Numbered from the stretch's first letter, positions 34,366 to 43,863 are shown. The stretch: 64,000 nt of DNA from an uncultured Bacteroidales bacterium (GCA_900544535.1 UQVH01000012.1:28808-92807), one strand, 5' to 3'. A program made the numbers and translations. The notes: generated by a model not told the origin, from the sequence alone.

Positions 34366-34658
34366 CTATGTATCGGAGAGATTTGTTGTTAACCAGCATC
34401 TTCGATGCAGCCGCTTGGACTGCCGGGGATGGCCCCAGGCACCGCTCGGCCTCCGCTGGCGCTTTGGCACTCGCTCAGCCTGGGGTTCCTGAAATTCAAG
34501 CTCTCCGAGCTTCAGCTTTTGCGCTCGTGTCATAGCGGGCTGATTTTTCAAGTTGCTGTGGGTATTTTGCAGAAGTTTGCGTAGGAGGAAGTGTGGATTC
34601 ATAGTCGAAAACGTGTTGATTAAAGATTGGTGGATTTGGGATCGACATCACAAAGATA
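34366..34658 (-). other. GC-rich structured segment with minus-strand promoter box; possible dispersed repeat or small gene
   Basis: A gene-free interval of about 450 nt carries a GC-rich island (34390-34535) with three stems: GCATC/GATGC (34396-34408), CCCCAGGC/GGGG-side GCCTGGGG (34433-34440 with 34478-34485) and AAGCTC/GAGCTT (about 34499-34513). A minus-strand TATCTTTG box lies at 34651-34658. A 78-codon basic reading frame (34602 to 34366, starting MNPHFLLRKLLQN) spans the stems. Coding, structured RNA, or repeat copy cannot be separated here; it resembles a dispersed repeat from memory only. Confidence 0.35.
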
Positions 34659-34735
34659 CAACCATCCCACCCCGATTTAGTGCGATAATGCGGAGCGAGG
34701 CAAAATTTTTTGATTTCATTCGTATAAATAAAATT

Positions 34736-34770
34736 CAAGGAGCACATGATTCGGTATCATATGCTCCTTG
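34736..34770 (-). terminator. Intrinsic terminator of leu operon
   Basis: Minus strand: CAAGGAGCATATGAT pairs with ATCATGTGCTCCTTG around a 5-nt loop (one mismatch), then AATTTTATTT. Confidence 0.8.
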
Positions 34771-34792
34771 AAAATATTGTTTAGATCTCTTG

Positions 34793-35854
34793 TCAGGCTT
34801 CTTTGATATAGTTGACGATCCAGGCGCCGACGGCGTCGGTGCCGTAGCGGGGAGCGCCTTCAACCTGGATTTCGGGGGTGCGGACGTTGGCGTCGAGTGA
34901 GGCGTTGACCGCACGGCGGATCAGCGCTCCCTCTTCCATGAGGTTGAAATATTCAAAGAGCATGGCCACGGAGAGTATCTGCGCAAGCGGGTTGGCGATG
35001 TTCTGCCCTTTGGCCTGCGGCCATGAACCGTGGATAGGTTCGAACACGGGAGTCTTTTCGCCGGTCGATGCCGAGGGGAGAAGACCCATAGAGCCGGAAA
35101 TTACAGAGCCTTCGTCGGTGAGGATGTCGCCGAAGGTGTTTTCGGTCACCATGACATCGAAGAAACGCGGTTCCTGAATCATGCGCATGGCGGCGTTGTC
35201 GACATACATGTAATCAGTAGTGACGTCGGGATACTGCGGGGCAATTTCTTGAGCGACCTTGCGCCAGAGTCTTGACGAAGCAAGAACGTTGGCCTTGTCA
35301 ACAACAGTCAGATGCTTGCGGCGGCGGAGCGCATAGCTGTAAGCCACGTGGAGGATGCGTTCGATTTCCGGACGGGTGTAGGCATTGGTATCGTATGCGC
35401 GGTCGTTGTCCTCGTATTTCTCTCCGAAATACATGCCGCCGGTCAGCTCACGGATGCAGATGAAATCGGCTCCCTCGACCAGCTCGGCGCGTAGCGGCGA
35501 TTTGTGGATGAGGCACCGGAAAGTTTCGACTGGGCGGATATTGGCGAAAAGACCAAGTTTCTTGCGCATGGCGAGCAGTCCCTGTTCAGGACGTACCTTA
35601 GCGTTGGGATTGTTGTCAAATTTCGGATCGCCTACAGCCGAGAAGAGCACCGCGTCGGCCCAGAGGCATGTCTGAAAGGTGTCTTCGGGGAATGGATCGC
35701 CAACTTTGTCGATGGCATCGGCTCCGCAGATAGCGTAGCGGTATTCGACGGCATGGCCGAATTTTTCGCAGACGGCCGTCATGACGTCGACGCCCTGGCG
35801 TGAGATTTCCGGTCCGATTCCATCGCCGGGAAGCACAGCAATTTTAAGATTCAT
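34793..35854 (-). CDS. leuB: 3-isopropylmalate dehydrogenase
   Basis: 353 residues from MNLKIAVLPGDGIGPEI. Signature segments: SAVGDPKFD, LFANIRPVE, ELTGGMYFGEK, VVDKANVLASSRLWRKV, DYMYVDNAAMRMI and VTENTFGDILTDEGSVISGS. It oxidises and decarboxylates 3-isopropylmalate to 2-oxoisocaproate with NAD+. It is the last gene of the leu operon, 23 nt after the second synthase. A longer in-frame start near 36124 overlaps that gene and is rejected. LeuB can also act on 3-methylmalate in the citramalate route to isoleucine. Confidence 0.95.
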   Translation of the reverse strand: MNLKIAVLPGDGIGPEISRQGVDVMTAVCEKFGHAVEYRYAICGADAIDKVGDPFPEDTFQTCLWADAVLFSAVGDPKFDNNPNAKVRPEQGLLAMRKKLGLFANIRPVETFRCLIHKSPLRAELVEGADFICIRELTGGMYFGEKYEDNDRAYDTNAYTRPEIERILHVAYSYALRRRKHLTVVDKANVLASSRLWRKVAQEIAPQYPDVTTDYMYVDNAAMRMIQEPRFFDVMVTENTFGDILTDEGSVISGSMGLLPSASTGEKTPVFEPIHGSWPQAKGQNIANPLAQILSVAMLFEYFNLMEEGALIRRAVNASLDANVRTPEIQVEGAPRYGTDAVGAWIVNYIKEA

Positions 35855-35877
35855 ATCGTATGGGATGTTATTGATTG

Positions 35878-37413
35878 TTATTTCGTGGATTGTGATGGCA
35901 GAGTTTCGAGAATGTTGAGCATCTTGACCGTAGCCTGGATGGCGGCTTCGGTCTGGTCTGCGTCGAGACCGCGGGTTTTGAAGATGTAGCCTTCGAAATT
36001 CCAGGTGATGGTGGTGTGGACGAGCGCGTCGGTCTTTCCTCCGGGAGGAATGTTGACCGTATAGTTGGCGAGGGTGGGGAAAGGACGCCGGAGCTTCTCC
36101 TTGTAGGTGCGTCGGACGGCGCACATGAAAGCGTCGAACTGGCCGTCGCCGACGGCACTTTCCTGAAACTCCGCGCCGTCGACCATGAGCTTGACGGTGG
36201 CCGTGGGCCGCAGACCCTGAGTGAGGTTGAGGGCATAGTTGTCTACCCTGACCTTCGAGGGGATGGTCTGATGTTTGAGCACATCGGCCACGATGAAGGG
36301 CAGATCGTCTTGAGTGACGATCTCTTTCTTGTCGCCGAGACTGATGATGCGCTCTGTCACCTTGCGGATGTCGGCTTCGGAAAGCTCGATACCGAGAGCT
36401 TCGAGATTCTTCTTGATATTGGCCTTTCCGGAGGTCTTGCCGAGAGCATATTCGCGCTCGCGGCCGAAGCGTTCGGGCAGGAGATCGTTGAAATAGAGCT
36501 GATTTTTATTGTCGCCGTCGGCATGGACTCCGGCACACTGCGTAAAGACGCTGTCGCCGATGATAGGTTTGTTCGGCGGTACCATGATACCGGAAAATGA
36601 CTCGACGATGTGGCTGACCTTGTTGATTTTGCTTTCGTCGATGTCGGTTGTGTCGCCAAGCTGGTCGTGGATGACTGCCACGGCACTTGACAGAGTGGCG
36701 TTTCCAGCACGTTCGCCCAAACCGTTGATCGTGCAGTGGACCCCTTTGGCGCCTCCTTTGAGTGCGGCAAAGAGGTTGGCGGTGGCGAGATCGTAGTCGT
36801 TGTGGGCGTGGAAGTCGAAATGCAGGTCAGGATAGCGCACGGTCATGGAGTGCATGTAGGCCAGCGTGTCGTAGGGGTTGAGGATGCCCAGGGTGTCCGG
36901 CAGCATGAAGCGGCGGATCGGGAGATCCCTGATGGCGTCCATCAGCGCCCGGACATAGTCGCGCGAATGTTTCATGCCGTTCGACCAGTCTTCGAGATAG
37001 ATATTCACCTCCAGGCCGGCCTCACGGGCACGCGCAACCTCTTCGGCTATGGCCTTGAAATGCTCTTCGGGAGTCTGCTTCAATTGCAGCCGGCAATGTT
37101 TTTCAGAGCCTTTGGCAAGAAGGTTGATCACCTTGCCCCCGACAGAGTTGATCCAGCCGACGGAGCGTCCGCCGTCGAGAAAACCCAGCACTTCGATGCG
37201 GCCGATATAGCCTGTCGAGGCCGCCCACGCGCAGACTTTGCCGACGGCCTCGCGTTCCCCTTCCGAAACGCGGGCCGAGGCAATCTCGATGCGCGGCACG
37301 TGAAGCTCCTGCAAAAGCAGACGCGTGATGGCCAGTTTTTCGGAGGTCGAGAACGACACTCCGGATGTCTGCTCTCCGTCACGGAGAGTGGTGTCCATTA
37401 TTTCGACGTACAT
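35878..37413 (-). CDS. Second isopropylmalate/citramalate synthase-type enzyme
   Basis: 511 residues. HMGL-like TIM barrel starting MYVEIMDTTLRDGEQTSGVSF, metal site in FDFHAHNDYDLATANLF, and NGLGERAGNATLSS. The C-terminal region from about 390 is a LeuA-type regulatory domain (SKVRVDNYALNLTQGLRPTATVKLMVDG). It differs clearly from the canonical leuA at the head of the same operon, so it is not a recent duplicate. Position between leuD and leuB suggests a citramalate synthase (pyruvate plus acetyl-CoA) feeding LeuCD and LeuB towards 2-oxobutyrate and isoleucine. Substrate choice is inference; homocitrate or a divergent isopropylmalate synthase are alternatives. Confidence 0.8.
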   Translation of the reverse strand: MYVEIMDTTLRDGEQTSGVSFSTSEKLAITRLLLQELHVPRIEIASARVSEGEREAVGKVCAWAASTGYIGRIEVLGFLDGGRSVGWINSVGGKVINLLAKGSEKHCRLQLKQTPEEHFKAIAEEVARAREAGLEVNIYLEDWSNGMKHSRDYVRALMDAIRDLPIRRFMLPDTLGILNPYDTLAYMHSMTVRYPDLHFDFHAHNDYDLATANLFAALKGGAKGVHCTINGLGERAGNATLSSAVAVIHDQLGDTTDIDESKINKVSHIVESFSGIMVPPNKPIIGDSVFTQCAGVHADGDNKNQLYFNDLLPERFGREREYALGKTSGKANIKKNLEALGIELSEADIRKVTERIISLGDKKEIVTQDDLPFIVADVLKHQTIPSKVRVDNYALNLTQGLRPTATVKLMVDGAEFQESAVGDGQFDAFMCAVRRTYKEKLRRPFPTLANYTVNIPPGGKTDALVHTTITWNFEGYIFKTRGLDADQTEAAIQATVKMLNILETLPSQSTK

Positions 37414-37416
37414 AGA

Positions 37417-38004
37417 TCAGCGGGCCGCCTCCCAGGCCTCTATGTCGGCCTTGCGCGAGAGCAGATACTCGATGTCGTCGAGGCCCTCGGCGAGACACTG
37501 TTTCTTGTAATGGTTGATGTCGAAATTCTCGCTTTTGCCTGTTGCGAGGTTGGTGATGGTCTGAGCGTGAAGATCGACGCGGACCTCGGTTTTCGGATCG
37601 GCGGCTATCGAGTCGAAGAGTTCGGCAAGGAAGCCTTCGCTGACCACGACGGGGAGCACGAAGTTATTGAGTTCGTTGTTTTTGTGGATGTCAGCGAAGA
37701 AGCTGGAGACAACCACACGGAAACCGTAGTCGTGGATGGCCCAGGCGGCGTGTTCGCGGCTCGATCCCGATCCGAAGTTCTTGCCCGCCACGAGGATGCA
37801 GCCGGAATAGGTCGGATCGTTGAGCACGAAGTCTTTGACCGGATTGCCCTCCTTGTCATAGCGCCAGTCGCGGAAGAGGTTGTCGCCGAAGCCTTCGCGC
37901 GAGGTGGCCTTGAGGAAGCGGGCGGGGATGATCTGGTCGGTGTCTACATTCTCCATCGGCAGGGGAACGCAGGGGGATGTTATGGTGGTGAATTTTTCTT
38001 TCAT
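37417..38004 (-). CDS. leuD: 3-isopropylmalate dehydratase small subunit
   Basis: 195 residues from MKEKFTTITSPCVPLPMENV. Contains NVDTDQIIPARFLK and GKNFGSGSSREHAAWAI, the swivel-domain signature that contacts substrate. With LeuC it isomerises 2-isopropylmalate to 3-isopropylmalate. An in-frame start at 38145 overlaps leuC and is not used. It is 34 nt from leuC and 3 nt from the next gene, so the five genes are tightly co-transcribed. Confidence 0.96.
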   Translation of the reverse strand: MKEKFTTITSPCVPLPMENVDTDQIIPARFLKATSREGFGDNLFRDWRYDKEGNPVKDFVLNDPTYSGCILVAGKNFGSGSSREHAAWAIHDYGFRVVVSSFFADIHKNNELNNFVLPVVVSEGFLAELFDSIAADPKTEVRVDLHAQTITNLATGKSENFDINHYKKQCLAEGLDDIEYLLSRKADIEAWEAAR

Positions 38005-38038
38005 GATTTGCGTTTGTGGTGGGGGAGAATGCGGTGGA

Positions 38039-39436
38039 TTATGACAGAGTGCGCGGATCGGTAAGCACACCGGTGACAGCCGAGGCGGCAGCGACGAGCG
38101 GTCCGGCAAGGATGGTGCGCGAACCGGGGCCCTGACGGCCCTCAAAGTTGCGGTTAGATGTCGAGACGGCGAGTTTGCCTGCGGGTACCTTGTCCTCGTT
38201 CATGGCGAGACAGGCCGAGCAGCCGGGCTGGCGGATCTCGAAACCGGCCTCCTCAAGAATCTTGTCGAGACCCTCCTCGCGGATCTGTGCGTCCACACCC
38301 CAGGAGCCGGGCACGAGCCATGCGGTCACTCCGGGAGCTTTTTTGCGGCCTTTCACAAAGTTGGCGAAGGCGCGGAAGTCCTCGATACGGCCGTTGGTAC
38401 AGCTGCCGAGGAAGACGTAGTCAACGGGTGTTCCGGCGAGTACCTGGCCCACATGGAAGCCCATGTAGTCGAGCGATTTCTCATAGGAAATGCGTCCGGC
38501 TTCGTCTTCGGGGTCGGGCGCGGGAATCGGGTCGTTGATGCCGATGCCCATGCCGGGGTTGGTGCCGAAAGTGATGCGGGGCTCGATGTCGGCGGCGTCG
38601 AAATTGATTTCGCGGTCAAAGACGGCGTCGGGGTCGGTAGGGAGGGTGCGCCAGTAGGCCACGGCCTTTTCCCACGCCTCGCCTTTCGGGGCGAACTCGC
38701 GGCCCTCGACGTAGGCGAACGTGGTTTCATCGGGGGCAATCATGCCGCCGCGGGCGCCCATCTCGATAGAGAGGTTGCAGACGGTCATGCGCTCCTCCAT
38801 GGAGAGATTGCGGATGGTGTCGCCGGCATATTCAACGAAGTAGCCGGTGGCGCCTCCGGTGGTCATTTTGGCGATGATATAGAGGGCGATGTCTTTAGCT
38901 GTCACTCCGGGGCGGAGGGCGCCGTTGACATTGATGCGCATTGTCTTGGGCTTGGGCTGGAGGATGCACTGCGATGCGAGTACCATCTCAACCTCGCTGG
39001 TACCGATGCCGAAGGCCACGGCGCCGAACGCTCCGTGTGTCGAGGTGTGGCTGTCGCCGCAGACAATAGTGTAGCCGGGGAGGGTCAGTCCGTTTTCCGG
39101 ACCGATCACGTGGATGATGCCGTTTTTCGGGTGGCCGAGGCCGTAGAGGGTCACGCCGAACTCATTGGCGTTGCGGGTGAGGGTTTCGACCTGGTTGCGC
39201 GACACGGGATCGGCGATCGGCTTGTCCTGATTGAGTGTGGGGATGTTGTGGTCCGGCGAGCAGAAAGTCTTTTCCGGACGGAACACTTTCAGACCGCGTC
39301 TGCGCAGTCCCTCGAAAGCCTGGGGACTGGTCACTTCGTGGCAGTAGTGGCGGTCGATATAGAGCTGGGAGGGTCCTCCCTCGATGTTGTTGACTACGTG
39401 GGCGTCCCAGATTTTGTCAAAAAGAGTTTTTCCCAT
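38039..39436 (-). CDS. leuC: 3-isopropylmalate dehydratase large subunit
   Basis: 465 residues, normal length. Aconitase-family landmarks: DHNIPTLNQDKPIAD, GDSHTSTHGAFGAVAFGIGT, VFLGSCTNGRIEDF (first cluster Cys) and PGCSACLAMNEDKV (two further cluster Cys). It binds a [4Fe-4S] cluster that performs the dehydration and rehydration. The start MGKTLFDKIWDAHVV is standard. Confidence 0.97.
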   Translation of the reverse strand: MGKTLFDKIWDAHVVNNIEGGPSQLYIDRHYCHEVTSPQAFEGLRRRGLKVFRPEKTFCSPDHNIPTLNQDKPIADPVSRNQVETLTRNANEFGVTLYGLGHPKNGIIHVIGPENGLTLPGYTIVCGDSHTSTHGAFGAVAFGIGTSEVEMVLASQCILQPKPKTMRINVNGALRPGVTAKDIALYIIAKMTTGGATGYFVEYAGDTIRNLSMEERMTVCNLSIEMGARGGMIAPDETTFAYVEGREFAPKGEAWEKAVAYWRTLPTDPDAVFDREINFDAADIEPRITFGTNPGMGIGINDPIPAPDPEDEAGRISYEKSLDYMGFHVGQVLAGTPVDYVFLGSCTNGRIEDFRAFANFVKGRKKAPGVTAWLVPGSWGVDAQIREEGLDKILEEAGFEIRQPGCSACLAMNEDKVPAGKLAVSTSNRNFEGRQGPGSRTILAGPLVAAASAVTGVLTDPRTLS

Positions 39437-39476
39437 GATGGTTGTTTGTCGGGCTGGGGGGTGATGAATGCTTGTG

Positions 39477-40973
39477 TTATCTGACGAATTTGTTGATGGC
39501 GTCGATGAATGCCTCGGCGCTTGCGGCCACGATGTCGGTGTTGGCCGAGAAGCCGTAGTAGGGGGTGCCCTCGTGCTCCACGGTCATGTGGACCTTGCCG
39601 ACGTCGTTGCTGCCCTTGTTGATGGCCTGGATGAGGAATTCCTTGACGAGCATCTTGCGGCGGATGATGATCTTGATGGCGCTGATGGCCGCGTCGACAG
39701 GGCCGTTGCCCGAAGCGCAAGCCTCGAACTTCTCGCCGGCGATGTCGAGTCCGACGCTGGCTACCGAGTGGACGCCCACGCCGCTGGTGACCTGGAGGAA
39801 GTCGAGTTTGATGCGGTTGAGGGCCTTGCGGTGGGCGCCGGCGATCATGAGCACATCGTCGTCGTTGATCTCCTTCTTGCGGTCGGCGAGTTTGAGGAAG
39901 GCTTCGTATGCCTTGTCGAGGTCGGCACCGGCAAGCTCGATGCCGAGCACGTGGAGGCGGTGTTTGAGTGCCGCGCGGCCGCTGCGGGCGGTGAGCACGA
40001 TGGAGTTTTCGTCGATGCCCACGTCCTTGGGGTCGATGATCTCGTAGCTTTCGCGGTTTTTGAGCACACCGTCCTGGTGGATGCCTGAGGAGTGGGCGAA
40101 TGCGTTGCGTCCGACGATGGCCTTGTTGGGCTGCACGGGCATGTTCATCAGGCTCGACACCATGCGGCTGATGCCGGTGATTTTGGTGGCGTTGATGTTG
40201 GTGTCGATACCGAGGTCCTTGTGTGAGCGGAAGGTCATGACAACCTCTTCGAGCGAGGTGTTGCCGGCGCGTTCACCGATGCCGTTGATCGTCACTTCGG
40301 CTTGACGGGCGCCGTTGACCACACCGGTGACGGTGTTGGCCGTGGCCATGCCGAGGTCGTTGTGGCAGTGTGTGGCGATGACCACCTTGTCGATGCCATC
40401 GACGTTGTCGATAAGGTATTTAATCTTTGCGCCGAACTCCGAGGGGAGGCAGTAGCCGGTGGTGTCGGGGATGTTGATGACGGTGGCACCGGCGCGGATA
40501 ACGGCCTCGACCACGCGGGCGAGATATTCGTTGTCGGTGCGGCCGGCGTCTTCGGCATAGAACTGCACGTCCTCGACGAATTTCTTGGCGAAAGCCACGG
40601 CGCCGACAGCGCGTTCGAGTATATCGTCGCGGGTGGAGTTGAATTTATATTTGATGTGGTAGTCCGAGGTCCCGATACCTGTGTGGATTCGGGGATGCTT
40701 GGCATATCGGAGGGCTTCGGCAGCCACGCGGATGTCGTTTTCAACGGCGCGTGTAAGGGCGCAGATCGTGGGCCACGTGACGGCTTTTGAAATTTCTACT
40801 ACTGAATTGAAGTCGCCGGGACTCGATACCGGGAATCCGGCCTCGATGACGTCCACGCCGAGGGCTTCAAGGGCCTTTGCGACCTCGATTTTCTCTACGG
40901 TATTGAGCTGACATCCTGGCACTTGCTCTCCATCGCGAAGTGTCGTGTCGAAAATAAACAGCCTGTCACTCAT
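39477..40973 (-). CDS. leuA: 2-isopropylmalate synthase
   Basis: 498 residues. MSDRLFIFDTTLRDGEQVPG opens the TIM barrel; the metal-binding HCHND lies in ATHCHNDLGMATANTV, followed by NGIGERAGNTSLEEV. The C-terminal LeuA allosteric domain (about 370-498) is complete, so leucine feedback is expected. It condenses 2-oxoisovalerate with acetyl-CoA. First gene of the operon leuA-leuC-leuD-second synthase-leuB, from a promoter at about 41068-41075. The leader of about 90 nt shows no leucine-rich leader peptide. Confidence 0.95.
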   Translation of the reverse strand: MSDRLFIFDTTLRDGEQVPGCQLNTVEKIEVAKALEALGVDVIEAGFPVSSPGDFNSVVEISKAVTWPTICALTRAVENDIRVAAEALRYAKHPRIHTGIGTSDYHIKYKFNSTRDDILERAVGAVAFAKKFVEDVQFYAEDAGRTDNEYLARVVEAVIRAGATVINIPDTTGYCLPSEFGAKIKYLIDNVDGIDKVVIATHCHNDLGMATANTVTGVVNGARQAEVTINGIGERAGNTSLEEVVMTFRSHKDLGIDTNINATKITGISRMVSSLMNMPVQPNKAIVGRNAFAHSSGIHQDGVLKNRESYEIIDPKDVGIDENSIVLTARSGRAALKHRLHVLGIELAGADLDKAYEAFLKLADRKKEINDDDVLMIAGAHRKALNRIKLDFLQVTSGVGVHSVASVGLDIAGEKFEACASGNGPVDAAISAIKIIIRRKMLVKEFLIQAINKGSNDVGKVHMTVEHEGTPYYGFSANTDIVAASAEAFIDAINKFVR

Positions 40974-41067
40974 AAGTGGTCTATATATGAATATGTTATG
41001 TATTGTTTTATTGGAAACCTGACCTAAAACGCCGGGCCGCTGAAAGATGCGGCATGATAATTGTTTG

Positions 41068-41075
41068 CAAAGTTA
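41068..41075 (-). promoter_or_regulatory. -7 promoter box of leu operon
   Basis: Minus-strand TAACTTTG matches TAnnTTTG; the -33 element is weak. It gives a leader of about 90 nt. Confidence 0.55.
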
Positions 41076-41208
41076 TAAATTATTTGTAAAACGGCGCAAT
41101 AAAATAATAAATTTAACCAAAATATGGCGAAACTGAACTATTTTAAACTATTCGCGGCTTATTTGAGATAAGGAGAAAGATCGTGCAGGATTTCGGATTA
41201 AAAGATGT

Positions 41209-41216
41209 ATATTTGT
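41209..41216 (+). promoter_or_regulatory. -7 promoter box of outer-membrane barrel gene
   Basis: TATATTTG matches TAnnTTTG, 50 nt before the ATG at 41266. No TTTG was found at the usual -33 distance. Confidence 0.5.
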
Positions 41217-41265
41217 CAGCAGATTCAACTCTCATGCTGACACAGGACTGCGAACGACTGCCGTA

Positions 41266-43863
41266 ATGAAAATAATCCGGACGATATTGCTTGTGTTGCT
41301 GCTTTCTTTTGTGTGGGTTCCGGTGATTTCTGGTACAATGCGCAAGGGAGCGGCAGGCTCTAAGCTTGTGTCGGTAACGTCCGACAGTCTGGCATTGGCG
41401 ACCGACAGCGTGGCTATGGCGCAGGTCGATTCGCTTCTCAATGCCATAAACCTTGATGAGGTGGTGGTCACGGCGCCGATGAAGGAGGTCGAGATTCATG
41501 GCGACACGACAGTCATCAATGCAGGTGTCTACCGGCTGCGCGACGGCTCCTATCTCAAGGAGCTGGTCAGCCTCGTGCCGGGATTGGAATATGACGAGTC
41601 GTCGGGCCGTCTGACTTACTATGGCACTCTACTTACGGAGGTGATGGTCAACGGGGAGAAGTTTTTCGGCAACAATATACTGACGGCGCTCGAAAACATG
41701 CCGGCCGAGCTTATAGGGCGGCTCAAAATCTACGACAAGGCTTCGGAGGAGGAGATGTTTACGGGTGTGAGGACCGGAGGGAAGAATCCGGTACTTGACA
41801 TTCAGACCAAAGAGGATTTCAACCGCATGATAATGGCTGAAGCAGAACTCTCGCGCGGCAATGAGGACCGTCATCAGGGACGCATTCATGCTTTCTCGTT
41901 CGAAACCGGCGGCGACAGTTTTTCGCTGAGCGGCGATACCGGCAACAAGCACATCACTCAGGGTTATAAGACAAACCGCCATGATTCGGCCTACGGTTCC
42001 CTCAACAAGAAGATAGGTAAAGTTTCTGTCAATGCATCCGCATCTTACAACAACAGCCGTGACGGTGACGCCCGCAGTTCGTATCGTGAAAGCTATATGA
42101 TCACCGACAACCGATATGACTACACCTCCGGCAAGAGCGACGGGCGAAACCGCTCGTGGAACGTTTCGGGCTCCCTCGGCGGAGAGATTTCTGACAGGAC
42201 ACATCTGAATGTAAGCGGTTCGATCGGCGGAAGCACCGGACGCAGCGGCTCGACAAACCGCTCAGCGGCTTTCAATGCCGATCCGGGACTTGACATTGGC
42301 GATCCTTTCGGCGGCGATGCTATTGACCGTGTTCCGACCGGCATCCGTGTCAATGACAACCGGTCGACATCAGCCTCAAGAAGCCGGCACACTCAGAACA
42401 GTGCGTCGGTCAGCCTCACACGCCGTCTCAATGAATCGGGTTCTGCGCTTACATTTTCAGCCGAGACACGCAACAGTTCGGGACGCAGCCGGACGTTCAA
42501 TCTCTCAGAGATACTCTACTATCAGCTCCACAGCTGGACCGGCGCCGACTCGGTGCTCTTCCGCAACCAGTACAATCTGAGTCCCACACGTTCGAGCGGT
42601 CAGTCTGTCGGTGTGTCGTTCAGTCAGACAATCGGGAAACACTTCTCGCTGAACGCCGGTTACTCCTACGAACTGTCGCGCGAGCGCAGCGAGAGGTCCA
42701 CCTATGATCTGTCGCCATTCATGGACGGCATCCCGGACGCCTCTCCCACTCAGCTTCCGTCCGGCTATCTTGACGGCTATGTCGATTCGCTTAGCAACCA
42801 TACTTACAGCCGTACCACCGGCCATCAGCTGCATCTTACCCTCAATTACCGTTCGGAGCACATACGTGTGACCGGTATGTTCGGGGCTACGCCTCAAAGG
42901 CAGACTTTGGATCAGAAAACGGGAGTTCTTACCGGCGACACCGTGCGCTCGTCAGTTAATATGGCTTCGATGATCAATACCTCTTACGAAACCGGCAAAT
43001 TTAATTTGGAATTCGTCTACAACGGTCGCTCAGACCAGCCGCCGCTGAGCCAGTTGATGAGCATGACCGACAACAGCAATCCGCTTTACATCACACACGG
43101 CAATCCGACTCTGAAACCGTCTTACCGTCAGGATTTCAGTCTATCGGGGAGACTTTTACGCCAGGAATTCAGCTTCAGTCTGTCATATTCCGACGTATAT
43201 AACGATCTGACTCAGGCTGTGTTCTACAACCCGGAAACCGGTGTGAGCGAAGTCTGTCCCGTCAACATCAACGGCAACTGGTCGATGAGGTCATCTCTGT
43301 GGTATTCCAAGAGGATAAAGCGGGTGAGATTGTCGGGGCGTATAGGAGGCAATTACAGCCATCAGGTCTCCCTTGTCAACGAGGGACAGAGCGCAGAGCC
43401 GACAAGGAGCGTAACTCTCGGCCGCACATGCGACATGAATCTCGATGCCACTTACATGTCCCAGCACGGTTTTCTTAGGGCCGATTTCAGATGGCGGTTC
43501 AACAATTCCTGCAACCGTTTGCGCGGCACCCGCAGCTATATGCGGGACTATGACTTCGGGCTCAGCGGAGACTATCGTTTTCTGAAGCGCTTCGAGGCCG
43601 GGGGCAGTGTCAGATATTCCCTGCGCAACAGTTCAATGCCGGGAGCGCGAAACGACGAAGAGACACTTCTGAATCTCAACTGCAGCTGGAGTTTCCTCAA
43701 GCGGCAGGCGATGAAGCTACGTTTTGAGTGGAATGACATTCTCAACCGAAAGAAGAGCATCAGCCGCGGCGCCTCGTCTACCGGCGTCTACGAATCGCGC
43801 TCGATGGTCATCGGCAGCTACTTCATGTTCATCCTCAGCTACGAGTTCCGCCACAATAAGTGA
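41266..43863 (+). CDS. TonB-receptor-like outer-membrane beta-barrel protein
   Basis: 865 residues. Signal peptide about 1-23. A plug-like domain begins at LDEVVVTAPMKEVEIHGDTTVINAGVYR (about 65-95) and includes KELVSLVPGLEYD and ALENMPAELIGRLKIYDKAS. A long barrel of Ser/Asn/Arg/Tyr-rich strands ends in YFMFILSYEFRHNK. It resembles the Bacteroidetes outer-membrane beta-barrel family related to TonB receptors. The carboxypeptidase-regulatory N-terminal domain frequent in relatives is not seen. There is no SusD partner, so the substrate is unknown. It is transcribed divergently from leuA, with a -7 box at 41209-41216. Confidence 0.85.
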   Translation: MKIIRTILLVLLLSFVWVPVISGTMRKGAAGSKLVSVTSDSLALATDSVAMAQVDSLLNAINLDEVVVTAPMKEVEIHGDTTVINAGVYRLRDGSYLKELVSLVPGLEYDESSGRLTYYGTLLTEVMVNGEKFFGNNILTALENMPAELIGRLKIYDKASEEEMFTGVRTGGKNPVLDIQTKEDFNRMIMAEAELSRGNEDRHQGRIHAFSFETGGDSFSLSGDTGNKHITQGYKTNRHDSAYGSLNKKIGKVSVNASASYNNSRDGDARSSYRESYMITDNRYDYTSGKSDGRNRSWNVSGSLGGEISDRTHLNVSGSIGGSTGRSGSTNRSAAFNADPGLDIGDPFGGDAIDRVPTGIRVNDNRSTSASRSRHTQNSASVSLTRRLNESGSALTFSAETRNSSGRSRTFNLSEILYYQLHSWTGADSVLFRNQYNLSPTRSSGQSVGVSFSQTIGKHFSLNAGYSYELSRERSERSTYDLSPFMDGIPDASPTQLPSGYLDGYVDSLSNHTYSRTTGHQLHLTLNYRSEHIRVTGMFGATPQRQTLDQKTGVLTGDTVRSSVNMASMINTSYETGKFNLEFVYNGRSDQPPLSQLMSMTDNSNPLYITHGNPTLKPSYRQDFSLSGRLLRQEFSFSLSYSDVYNDLTQAVFYNPETGVSEVCPVNINGNWSMRSSLWYSKRIKRVRLSGRIGGNYSHQVSLVNEGQSAEPTRSVTLGRTCDMNLDATYMSQHGFLRADFRWRFNNSCNRLRGTRSYMRDYDFGLSGDYRFLKRFEAGGSVRYSLRNSSMPGARNDEETLLNLNCSWSFLKRQAMKLRFEWNDILNRKKSISRGASSTGVYESRSMVIGSYFMFILSYEFRHNK

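Noticed and set aside
36736..38064. 442-codon plus-strand frame opposite leuD and the second synthase
   Set aside because: It is the antisense shadow of strongly supported genes; high GC at third positions opens such frames. No family resemblance.
38453..39484. 343-codon plus-strand frame opposite leuC
   Set aside because: Antisense shadow of leuC, low-complexity Gly/Val/Asp composition typical of shadows.
41008..41055. 15-codon minus-strand frame in the leuA leader as a possible leucine attenuation peptide
   Set aside because: Its translation (MPHLSAARRFRSGFQ) has one Leu only and no terminator/antiterminator pair follows.
41266..43863. Possible polysaccharide utilisation locus around the barrel protein
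   Set aside because: No SusD-like gene, glycosidase cluster or regulator is adjacent, and the plug protein lacks the usual SusC N-terminal domain.
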